Assembly: GCF_026151205.1 (NCBI RefSeq)
Contig: NC_087081.1
Coordinates: forward strand, 3,849,246 to 3,913,245
Direction of reading: 5' to 3'
Length of the DNA: 64,000 nt
Source of the DNA: Bolinopsis microptera
Lineage: Eukaryota; Ctenophora; Tentaculata; Lobata; Bolinopsidae
Shown one piece after another: positions 13,301 through 22,200 of this stretch. The position numbers were made by a program, and so were the translations under genes. Below the pieces are notes generated by a model that worked only from the letters and a program-made list of their open reading frames with translations, did no database searches and was not told the origin of the DNA. Within the stretch, counting starts at the first letter, position 1. Every line of letters begins with the position of its first letter.

Positions 13301-16300
13301 GGGGCAATATAGGAGCAAATGGATTAGCCTAGATTGATTTCTGGTTCCCTCGAAAGTATGGTTTTTATTGAGTATTCTTTAGAATAATCTATATGCAGCT
13401 TACGCTTGCCCCCTTTTATCCTTTCATCGTCTTAATTCAAATTGTATAACTGTATGACGCACGAATTTATGGTAAGCCATTACCTTATTACTTTATTACC
13501 TTTGTGAACTGCGTATTAATGCTGGAGTATTCTTTTCGGCAGAATGCCGTTCTATAGTGTGCCACAGTATTGAATACTGAGTGCTATTTCATCATTAAGA
13601 TTTGGTTTAGTGTCACAACATGTTACAGGGTCTCATTTGATTAATTATACGGGAATGGGGGGATGGGGGGAAGGGGTACAAGCAGTTTGTTTGTTGTGGG
13701 GGGGGGGGGGGGTACAAGCAATATGTGTATCCCGGTAGCAAAATTGAAACTGGCTTTCATGCACGATTCACAAAGTGTTTTAACACAAAATCACCAGATC
13801 CCACGTAATGAATATGTAAAACGCATAGGTGTACTTACCTTTGCCCTCCCCTCCCCACTCCCCCTCCCCCTCCCCCTCCTCACTCCCCCTCCTCACTCCA
13901 ACTCCTCCTCCCCTCCCCACTACCACTGCCCCTCCTCACTGCCCCTCTTCACTCCCCCTCCCCATGCCACTCCCTCTCCTCTCCCCCTCCTCACTCCCCC
14001 TACCCCTCCCCTCCCCCTCCTCACTCGATCCCCCTCCTCACTCTCACTCCTCCTTCCCAGTGGCGTGACGAAGGGCCCCGCTGATCCCGCTGTGCTGGGG
14101 GGGGGGGGGGGGGGGGGGGGGGGTGCCGTCTTAGGGGGGCACCAAATCGTCGTTTGAATGTGGGACAATTTCAAAAACTTTACTAATATAAAGAACTAGC
14201 AAAACTGCGAGTTTTGCTCTAGATACACACATTTTTAGAGATTTTACCGGCGTATCCTCTAAAATCACCTAATTTGTTCAATTTTAGGGAGGGGCACCAA
14301 AAGGGGAGGGGTCCCCCTCCTCACTCCCCCTCCTTATATAAGTATAATGTTCATAAACATAGATTGGTATTCGCCGGAATGACAAGCTGAGCGCCGCCCA
14401 GTAAAACAAGGTTCGGTTTGAACTGGCTCTGCCAGTATTAGTAACCAGCCAGTAACCTAGTAACCAGCCAGTACCAAGTAACCAGCCAGTAACATAGTAA
14501 CCAGCCAGTAACCTAGTAACAAGCCAGTAACCTAGTAACCAGCCAGTAACCCAGTAACCAGCCAGTAACCTAGTAACCAGCCAGTAACCCAGTAACCAGC
14601 CAATAACCTAGTAACCCAGTAACCCAGTAACCAGCCAGTAACCAGCCAGTAACCTAGTAACCAGCCATGGTAACCCGGTATCCAGCCAGTAATCCAATAA
14701 CCAGCCAGTAACCTAATAACCAGACAGTAACCTAGTAACCAGCCATGGTAACCTGGTATCCAGCCAGTAACCCAATAACCAGCACGTAACCTAGTAACCA
14801 TCCAGTAACCCATTAATCAGCCAGTAACCTAGTAACCAGCCAGTAACCTAGTAACCAGCCAGTAACCCAGTAACCAGCCAATAACCTAGTAACCAGCCAG
14901 TAACCCAGTAACCAGCCGGTAACCAGCCAGTAACCTAGTAACCAGCCAGTAACTTAATAACCAGCCAGTAACCTAGTAACCAGCCAGTAACCTAGTAACA
15001 AGCGAGTCTGCAGACTGGGTACCCCAATACTTCCCGATGTGGATTAAGATGTTGCAACTCTCAACAATCACATTTAAATATACGTGCAACAAAACCAGCC
15101 CGATGAGATATTGAAATGACTATATTATATCTGCGAGGGGACGCGTGCTATTGTAATAACCTTTTACTCAAGAGCTACAAAGCACGTGGAACAATATGGT
15201 TTAGGTTTAGCACCTATCTCTCACGCTACCTAGGGGCCGATGTGATTAAAGAAATAGCGCAGGCACGGCCGGGATGGGGAGATATCATGTTGGGAAGATA
15301 TTATGTTGGAACCCTGCCAATGCCATATTGAAAATATCAAAAAATAATGTTGGCAGGGGGAGTGCACCATTTAAATATGCGCTGAGAGGGCACTTTATCA
15401 CTTTGGTTACCCAAACGGTCACTGGACAACAAAGAACGCGATCAACTTTAGTGTTATCGATATAGTCGATATCATTATCAGTAGATATTTTAAGTAATCT
15501 AAGATAAGGTTGCATGCTCGTTCACTGCATTATAGTCATTGCATTATAATAGTCAGCGGTACTATCTAATGCAGTTTAGGGGTATTGCCAGGGGGTCTTC
15601 CTGCCTACCTTTAACTGGATTATTGTATGTTTCTGTAATTACAGCTCTCTGTGTCACGCGCTTTAAGTTTTAACCATATAAATAACTTATACTATTATTA
15701 TACAATTATCATGTTAAAATATACTTGTTGTCAGTAAAGATGACAACAACATGATAAACGTGTTCAGGTAGGGAGGGAGGAGTGAGGATTCCAGAATCAG
15801 ATGTAGAGAGAGTAGTAGGGCTCCTTTTACAAGACGCCAGCATAGCAACGCTCATGGACAAAGTTCAGAGCGTGGGCATGTTGACTGAGGAGGCTGAAAA
15901 CACTCTGGCAAGGTAACCATGGTGACATTATATATATTATTATAGTTCATGTATTCATTGTTCAGGGGAGTCAAATGATTGAAAAGTCATTGTCGGACGA
16001 ACAATTAATCAAAATAATGTCCATACTTGTCTCTGTTACATTCGTCGGGTTCGTTAGAAAGTAATTATCAAATTGCGGGAGCTGTACATAATCCACATTC
16101 CACAACCTTAATGGTAATATGATTTTGTTCATTCTTCTTTTCAACAACACTATTAATCTATTAACATGTTAATTAATTAACCTGTCAGTGTAAATCGACA
16201 CATATTCCGTAATACTGCCCTTCAGTAAAATAAAATGGATGAAATTAAATTCTTTAACTCTATTAATTAAGTTAAGTTTCATCCATTTAAGTTCGGCTTT

Positions 16301-18830
16301 CTTTCGAAATTTGATCTATTATTACATATTTTTACTTTTTAGTTATCACCACTCTTTCAGCTTGGTTCGTCCTATAGTATATCAACTTCTATCAGAATAA
16401 AAGACTACCCCCTTGAGACCTTGCCACAAAAACCGGCTGCAGATTGAAGCAATTTTGAAGTAAACGTTGGAAAACTTTTTGCAATAGTGAAAACGAACTA
16501 CGCGCTATTAATTAAACCCGTAAATATTTGACCCGTAAATATTTGATCAAGATTTGGTTAGGGGTCGTTCACATATTACGTAATTGGCCGAGAGGGTAGG
16601 AGGGTTTCCAAAAATTACGCTAGTGTAATTTTGACAATGACACAATAACTATGATTACGTGTAAAACTGATTACGGAGGGGGGAGGGGGCTCAAAATTGT
16701 CCAAAAAGTGATTACGTTATATGCACGAACGACCCCTTATATGTAGAGTTTGTGTATTGCGATTTTTATTCTGTTATATAAGATTTATCATTTATATCTA
16801 ACCTAGTTTCGTTTATTCTAATAATCATAACTGAAACTTAGAACCGTTTTATTTTTGTGAACAATAAGTAAATAGTAAGTAAGTAAGAACAACACGTTTT
16901 ACCATGTCATTGTGATCGTAACACTATAACATAATAATATGTGATACTAGTACTACTCTTTAAGACAAAAATACCTCATTTAATTAAACCTATTAATGAA
17001 ACCTCTTTAACCAATTAAACCTATTTAGTATATACAAATTTCTGCGTTTTATTGCCAAATATTAAAGTGTAAGCACTGTAAACGTAATGTGTTTACTATC
17101 CTACCAGTGATTATCATTACCCAATTTCATAATTTGGCATTTCTATTTGGCATTGACGACGAGCAGCTTGGAAGTGCTTAACATTGAATGTTGCTGAGTT
17201 TTTTAAAGTCGAGTTCTAAACGTTTGATCTTTATGTTATGTTAAAATCATTCAAGACAGCTTTAAGATATATACGAGGTGACCTCGTTGATAGAAGCTGT
17301 TGCTTAGCACCGAGGGACTCTCCTACAAATCTTGAGGAAGACTGTGCTCACATCTGTTTAGAGAAACTATCTTTCAATGGAGGTGTGTGCAGGATCTTGT
17401 ATAATGTATATGACGAATCTTCATTGACCATCAATTATCATTCCTGATAAGTCGACCTTGACTACAGTCAACAAACATCTCGATAGTCATTGTTTTTTGC
17501 TTTGAATTCTACAATAGTTTAATCTAGTGACTATTCAGTACTCAAAGTTGTTAAATCTGCAGGTAAACTTGTTATAAGAGAGGTGGAACGAGGTGGTCCG
17601 ATCAGAACGACCACTAGACAGACCTTCCAGAGAAACCTTTCAATGAGAGAGAAAAGTCTTATCTTCATCACTTCATCCGAACAAAGACAAGGGTTCAGGC
17701 ATGATAGCTATCCAGAACGTAAACCCTCCACTGAAAGAGCGGGTGTAACTGTTTTGAGCGAGGAAACTCTGACTGCTGCTCTGTCTGGAGACGTGACTCT
17801 CTGTTTAGCAAACAGGACGGGTGTCAGGGTCCAAGGAGGGTCACACAACAGATTGGTTAACTTTCCCTCCTTTCTGTGCAGAGTAGAAATACATCATCAG
17901 GCGGTAGAGCATCAGGGAGAAAACAAGATAGTTGGAAGAATTGTGGTAGAATCAAAGATGAAGATTCGAGAAGAAAGTCTCACGCTTATAGACTGGGAGG
18001 TCTGTAGTGAAACAGTTCAGGGTATACCAGACGTTCCCATTTATTCTTACCAAGTCACTGAGGATCTAACTTCAACCACCTCACCAAGACTGTCAGAGGA
18101 ACCATTGTTAGCTCCATCAGTGATCAGTCCTGTCCATGTCTACCAAACTGACTTAGAAACCAACAAAGTTGAACAATCGTTCCAGTTGCTAAAGCAGAAA
18201 CCTGTTGTTTTAGATGCTGCTGACCAGAGTTTCAGTAGAAGTACTCATAAGAAGACTAGCACGACTGCAAACCCTGATGTGATAGCGATTGTGTGGGGAC
18301 AAAACTCTAGATTAGCAGAGAGCACGATCATTAATTCTAGGGTGGCTGAGAGGATGGTGAATGAGAGGGTGAAGGAACCAGGCGGAAACGATAGTGATAA
18401 CTCGATCAAAGAATTAGTGAACAACAAAAGTTTTGATATGGATATGAAAGGATCAGAAGAAACATTGGATAAAGTGGAATCAGGGGATAAGGATCGATCA
18501 GGAGGTCAAAGTGAAAGTGAAAGTGTGTCGGAAGAAGTAACAGTGATATCAGAGAGCGACCATATTTTCACTTTGGAAAACTGTACAATCGAACAGTTTC
18601 TCAGAGACGAAATATCATGCACTCAACGGTTGCGGGAAAAACGCACACAGTTTCTTAAATACCAAAACTCATGCGTGACCCTGCCGACCGGTCATGTGTT
18701 TCAGACCAAGTCATATGTGAAAAGCGATTTGCAACCTTCTGCCGAGCAACTTGACGAAGTGTTGAGTTTTATCAACAGCGAAGTTTCTGCAATTGAGTCA
18801 TTAATACCTAAACCTACCCTTCGGTCTTAA
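1352..18830 (+). CDS. Multi-EF-hand calcium-binding protein, 12 exons, 5' end not found
   Basis: Twelve exons join in continuous phase with GT-AG borders: 1352-1470, 2346-2445, 3034-3122, 9861-9979, 11225-11402, 11748-11893, 12082-12196, 12610-12673, 12905-12990, 15768-15912, 17267-17382 and 17563-18830 (stop TAA). They encode at least 847 residues. Loops that fit the EF-hand pattern are DENKSGCVEAEE (exon 1), a degenerate DLDGVEGLSYEE (exon 4), DSDSDSVVTVEE (exon 5) and DTDLNGFLDLIE (exon 7). In exons 4/5 the exiting helix continues across the splice (SYEE then FLSAS), which supports that acceptor. The last exon encodes about 420 residues of Ser/Glu-rich, probably disordered sequence. Exon 1 begins with the third base of a codon, so at least one upstream exon is missing. 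A poly(A) signal lies at 18863-18868. I do not recognise the family; calcium binding is inferred from the loops alone. Confidence 0.85.
1764..1924. repeat. 8-bp minisatellite, ACCTGGTT family
   Basis: Tandem GTTACCTG/GTTACCTT units sit in intron 1 of the EF-hand gene. This is the reverse complement of the AACCAGGT unit seen at 9029-9650, so the family occurs in both orientations. A short direct-orientation patch lies at about 1493-1512, some 20 bases after the exon 1 donor. Confidence 0.9.
2750..3029. repeat. Degenerate 8-bp minisatellite (ACCAGGTG / ACCAGGTT variants)
   Basis: About 35 diverged 8-bp units lie immediately before the exon 3 acceptor of the EF-hand gene (exon begins at 3034). 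Variants include ACCGGGTG, ACTAGGTG and AACCAGGT, so the array is older than the uniform array at 9029-9650. Confidence 0.9.
3128..3377. repeat. 30-bp minisatellite, left part
   Basis: The unit begins CATAGTTACAGTTATCCTGC and ends ATTCTGTAGT (30 bp), with some units carrying an ATTCTGCATTAGTGTAGT ending. The array starts just after the exon 3 donor of the EF-hand gene. It is the left part of one array whose right part is at 7824-8447; a hAT transposon separates them. Confidence 0.92.
3619..3837 (+). pseudogene. hAT transposase C-terminal dimerisation fragment
   Basis: An open stretch of about 72 codons contains LPLLSKLACAIFSVPASAAD, then VERTWSAAGLTVNKRRSKIS. This matches the hAT family C-terminal dimerisation domain (pattern PLLSxLA...vPASSAxxER.FSxAG....RRs.L). 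The left transposon terminus is only 233 bases upstream, so the RNase-H-like catalytic core and the N-terminal zinc finger are missing. It cannot encode a working transposase and is best read as the remnant coding end of the host element. Confidence 0.85.
4288..5065. repeat. Direct repeat pair of about 75 bp inside the hAT element
   Basis: Two copies, at about 4297-4372 and 4987-5058, share GGGTTTATTAACGACCGG, then GGTTCGGGAAAAATATGGCG, and end in aaaCCCACCAC. They differ at a handful of bases. The second copy ends close to the 3' end of the minus-strand LINE. The segment between them has no recognisable coding content. They may be the ends of another small element or a duplication made when the LINE inserted. 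Confidence 0.6.
5114..7549 (-). pseudogene. 5'-truncated CR1/jockey-like LINE reverse transcriptase, broken by one in-frame stop
   Basis: Reading on the minus strand, the frame begins in the last part of an APE-type endonuclease (TRLRNVLDLYIS ... SDTPLSDHRRVEI, with the SDH motif). It continues through a complete reverse transcriptase: NYRPISLTSHVVKVYERVI, HGFRSGRSCLTQLLHHF, SIYLDYAKAFDKVDHKLL, SGVPQGTVLGPILFLIFIND and the catalytic CFADDTRI. A C-terminal region (GPKLWNAIPYHLNVI) follows. The whole frame 7549-5114 is open except for one TAG at 5537-5539 (RDLHY-stop-DRLVYL). The N-terminal endonuclease and any ORF1 are absent. It lies inside the hAT element and is a different family from the plus-strand LINEs of the CFAP44 introns. 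Confidence 0.92.
7824..8447. repeat. 30-bp minisatellite, right part
   Basis: This continues the array at 3128-3377 with the same unit, about 20 copies, including longer units with GCATTAGTGTAGT. Single-base variants (CAGATATCC, CAATTATCC) recur, showing internal duplication of blocks. On the minus strand the units spell an open repeated peptide MQDNCNYDYR, which I regard as non-coding. Confidence 0.92.
8448..9028. other. Intron 3 spacer without recognisable content
   Basis: This AT-rich intronic sequence of the EF-hand gene lies between two tandem arrays. No coding, RNA or transposon signature was seen. Confidence 0.5.
9029..9650. repeat. Perfect 8-bp satellite (AACCAGGT)n, about 78 copies
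   Basis: The block is 622 bases with no deviation from AACCAGGT that I can see. It lies in intron 3 of the EF-hand gene, about 210 bases before exon 4. Because three units are 24 bases, all frames stay open; the minus strand reads as repeated WLPGYLVT, which is a by-product of the repeat. Each unit contains CAGGTAAC, which resembles a 5' splice donor. Confidence 0.97.
9722..9797. repeat. 14-bp tandem repeat TCATAGCAAATTGG
   Basis: Five near-identical units (TCATAGCAAATTGG with GGT/GAT variation) lie between the 8-bp satellite and exon 4 of the EF-hand gene. Confidence 0.9.
10376..10612 (-). mobile_element. tRNA-derived SINE
   Basis: On the minus strand, 10612-10516 reads as a tRNA-like head: AGTGGCTTAGTGGCGCAGTT (A-box region), then GCGGGTTCGATCCCGCC (a perfect T-arm with the B box GGTTCGATCCC), closing with TGCCACT, which pairs with the start. 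At 97 bases it is longer than a normal tRNA and the anticodon arm is poor. The sequence continues into a non-tRNA body with TGAGCGGCGTTGCCGTTCTG and TACTCAGCCGAATGCTCG, as in SINEs. The 3' limit near 10376 is approximate. A tRNA pseudogene is the alternative. Confidence 0.65.
11036..11224. repeat. About 60-bp tandem repeat abutting the exon 5 acceptor
   Basis: Four diverged units carry GCCAGGTATTCGAATTAAGC and a TTAATGGCACGAGTTT core. The last copy reads GCCAGGTATTTGAG, and its terminal AG is the acceptor used for exon 5 (11225) of the EF-hand gene. Confidence 0.85.
11575..11730. repeat. AT-rich tandem repeat, about 31 bp unit
   Basis: About five units of TTAATTAATTAGTTAATTAA plus an ATTTGTGATATA-like joint lie just before exon 6 of the EF-hand gene. 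The sequence is nearly palindromic (TTAATTAA) and purely AT-rich. Confidence 0.85.
12991..15767. other. Intron 9 of the EF-hand gene: G-runs, C/T-rich tract and minisatellite
   Basis: The intron holds G-homopolymer runs (about 13698-13712 and 14097-14123), a CCCCTCCTCACTCC-rich pyrimidine tract (about 13838-14060), and the GTAACCAGCC minisatellite annotated separately. The sequence CAGTGGCGTGACGAAGGGCC beside the second G-run (about 14059) resembles a hAT terminus, but no partner end was found. The rest shows nothing recognisable. Confidence 0.7.
14441..15002. repeat. Compound minisatellite GTAACCAGCCA / GTAACCTA
   Basis: About 560 bases alternate between GTAACCAGCCA (11 bp) and GTAACCTA (8 bp) modules, with occasional GTAACCCA and CCATGGTAACC variants. 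The shared GTAACC core links it to the 8-bp family elsewhere in this gene. Confidence 0.93.
16561..16736. mobile_element. PIF/Harbinger-type MITE (176 bp)
   Basis: The terminal inverted repeats are GGGGTCGTTCACATATTACG at the left and CGTTATATGCACGAACGACCCC at the right with small differences. TTA is duplicated on both sides (16558-16560 and 16737-16739), as for Harbinger elements. No coding capacity. It lies in intron 10 of the EF-hand gene. Confidence 0.75.
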
Positions 18831-19236
18831 TCAACTAATGAAAACGCAAACTTTGTTTACAAAATAAAAAGGTCTCAGCATACTATTATGTACAACATTG
18901 CGGCAGGTTTTCATTGTTCATTTAGAAGTGAGCTGAAAAAGTTTCACAGAAAAACTTCGGAGAGAAAAGAAGTCTGATTATAAAAGGCTGCTTGGTTCTT
19001 CATCAAGCCAAAGGTTTATAACTCTAAGAAAGGCTTTCTTGTATTTACAATCTATGATACATCATAAAACTCTATTATTAATCAAATTAAATAAAATGTC
19101 CTGATCTCAAAAATGTACTTTCAATTCATTCTACTATCGACAGTTTCATTTTTGGGTCTTCAAATTCTGTCTTCTGATTTAATCTTCAAAAGCAATCCTC
19201 CTCAAAGGAGAGTTTTTACCAAATATCACTATTCTC
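18831..19236. other. Convergent 3' ends of the EF-hand gene and CFAP44
   Basis: The EF-hand gene stops at 18830 and has AATAAA at 18863-18868. CFAP44 stops at 19237 on the other strand and has an ATTAAA-type signal at 19183-19178. The two 3' UTRs share about 400 bases and could overlap. Confidence 0.7.
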
Positions 19237-22200
19237 TTAGCACCGTCCTCCGATTGGCGGTAAAGGAGGGACTGCCGTCTGGGTTGGCGGTAAAATGTGG
19301 CCGTCTTTTCGTGACAAGATACCGATTTCGTCCTTCAGAGCGTCGATCTCTTGCGCTTGCAACTGAACAAGCTGAAATTTTGGTCAGTAAACGTTTCATT
19401 ATTGTCTACAAATCTTTCGTCATAAAAAGTTTCCAAGTATCTACCCATTAATTAAACAAATACTAATTGGATTAGCTCTGTACCTGTAGAAGTCTCTGTC
19501 TCTCCTTGAGATCGGCTTTGCGTTGCCCTGAGTACTCCCCACCAAGGTTCTTCTGTTTACTATCCAACACACTCTCTAGGTCCTGCTTGTCCTTGGTCAG
19601 CTCGTTCAGAATGTCCAGATGGCTAGTGTGGTCACGTGTTGCTGTCAGCAGACGCTGTTTTGCTTGGTTTATCTGAACCTGTGACGAGGAAGTGGGCTTG
19701 AAGAGATTGTCGGTTATTTTGCATGATGAATATTATAAATAAGATCTTGAGATGTTCAGATGATGATAAACAGAAATAATACATCCTTTAGTAAATGATG
19801 CAGACTGATTTAAATTATTAAAGGGCTATCAAAAAGTCGCATGATAACAAGACCCCGATATTATTTGATTATTGATAATTCTAGCTTCAAATTGATATCT
19901 ATATCAGTAAAATTAATCATTATGTTGGTGGCACTGAAAATGATTGACATGGTTAAACGGGACTTTAACTCACATCCCACTCGTTGAGTTTTCTGGAGTA
20001 CTTGACATCCTTCTTAGCGATAGTTTCCTTCAACTCTTCAGCTATGCGATTGGTAGAGATGTTCTCTAGTTTCTTTAGATCTACCTGTCAAGCATTAATA
20101 CGACTTAATTCATTGAAAATTGATTTATAAATGATCGATAATCTACTAAATTTAACTAAGTAAGTGAGATAGAGAAACATTATTAGGACCCAATCTTGAA
20201 GTAATTCAGAAATATTTTGCTCACCTCTCTTCCGAACTTGAGAAGCATCATGTTCTGACATTTCTCATCAAGTCCTAGAAGTTTCTCCTGCATTCCCTTC
20301 TTTCCCTTTATCAAGTGGATGTGTGATTTCTTCAGCTCCCTGTAGGTCATATAATGATAGTAATGTCGTGGATTTCTTACTGAGAAACATCAACTGCAGC
20401 ATTCGCATTTTTAGGGTCGAAACAACAGAAACATAATTTAGCCGAATTCAAAATTTGCGAAATCTTTTAGTTTTAAAGTCTTGAATAACAACACCACCAA
20501 ATAACATGAGCCTTTAAATCGAAGGTTGGACTGACTTGAACTTGCGGATCTGATGAGCCTTCTCCTGCTGAAGCTCCTTGATCCTGCTAGCGAGCTGGTT
20601 GACCCCCGCAGAGTGGAATACCAGACAGGAGACCAGGTCGCTGGGTAGCACTCCGTTTTGCATGTACTGGATCTGAGGGAGATGGAATGTGAGATAGGAA
20701 AGGGAGGGTTGTTACTGATGGATACTAAACCCTTGGATAAAGGTCTGGGAAATGGGGGGTTGTTACTGATGGATACTAAACCCTTGGGTAAAGGTCTGGG
20801 AAATGGGGGGTTGTTACTGATGGATACTAAACCCTTGGGTAAAGGTCTGGGAAATGGGGGGTTGTTACTGATGGATACTAAACCCTTGGGTAAAGGTCTG
20901 GGAAATGGGGGGTTGTTACTGATGGATACTAAACCCTTTGGGAAAGGGAGGGTTATTACTGATGGAGACTAAAACCTTTGGGAAAGGGATAAATTTCCAG
21001 ATGATGAAGGATGTTTCAATCCGAGGCCGAGTTCGGATGTAAAAGATGCTGGTATTAAGGCCAGAGGGGGAGGGTGGGGGGATGGGGGTGGGGGGGGGGG
21101 GGGGGGGTTTAAGTGGTCAAAAACATCGACCAAAATATTATTTTCTAAATCACAAAAACATTGCTGCTATTCACATATTTGTAGCTGCTTAACTTTTTTT
21201 TAAATTTAGGTTAACCGATTTTCACAAAATTGACTATACAACATTGAGGTTAATAAAATTGAGATTAATATTTCATTACACTCCATAATTTTTTGTTATT
21301 TCGGTCAGCAAATGTTAACTCTAAATTTTAGGTTCATAATTATCAGAAAAAGTAATTTCCAAACGTGATTAAATGAGGTTAACCTCTTTTTTTAGATATA
21401 GCGAGAATAGATCAAATGATAGAGCTATTATTTTCATCGTTAGTTTAGGGAATACACATTTATAAATAGATGACGTGTTGATTGACTTTCTTGGGAAAAT
21501 TAAAAAAAAGGTTAACCATCACATTTTGGTACCGTAGGGAATATACATACGATTCTTACTTATGTAATGTACCACAATATCGCAGTGAGGTATCTATTGG
21601 TATCACAATGCCTACAACTATAATCACGTGACAAAGGTGATTTGAACTGCCCATATTTTAGTAGAAGATTTATCCGTAAATGGCTAAAAAATGAGGTTAA
21701 CCTCTCATTTTTTGAATATCTGACCAGTCAAATACATGCTAACCTCAAAAACTTAATCGTTACACCGTGGAAATGTTTTACTACATACCTATATAATAAC
21801 ATATTAATAAACCAATCCCAGTGTTATATGGTCTAAAGCGAGGTTAACAACCAATTTTTTACTACTTTTAAGCAGTAAGTCTTTACAGGAAGTCTTGGTT
21901 AACCTCATTTTTTTATAATACAAGGATATTAACTACTGAAAGTGGCTAAAATCATTAAGGGGATGGCTAGGTCTGATCAAGCAAACGTTGTTAAGTGTAT
22001 AGAAAGTCCTAACTAACGAACTGTGATACATTCCAGTGAATATTCAAAATTTTGAAAACACTAAATTGCATCTATCTCAAACACACATTTTGTGACTTTC
22101 AGTTCCTTAGTTGAGAAGACCAGCCACCCCCTGATATTGAGATTTGGTACAGTGGTTCCTTGGACAAGTATCTAGATATTAGGTGCAGCGATTTTTTTTA

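Noticed and set aside
13663-14174. Open frames across the G-runs and C/T-rich tract
   Set aside because: Low-complexity composition produces Pro/Leu/Ser or Gly/Arg strings; it lies within an intron and has no domain.
14532-14813. 93-codon frame rich in GYWVTGW
   Set aside because: It is a translation of the GTAACCAGCC minisatellite.
20658-20972. Repeat peptide [15 protein letters not shown] on the plus strand
   Set aside because: It follows from a 51-bp tandem repeat inside a CFAP44 intron and has no other support.
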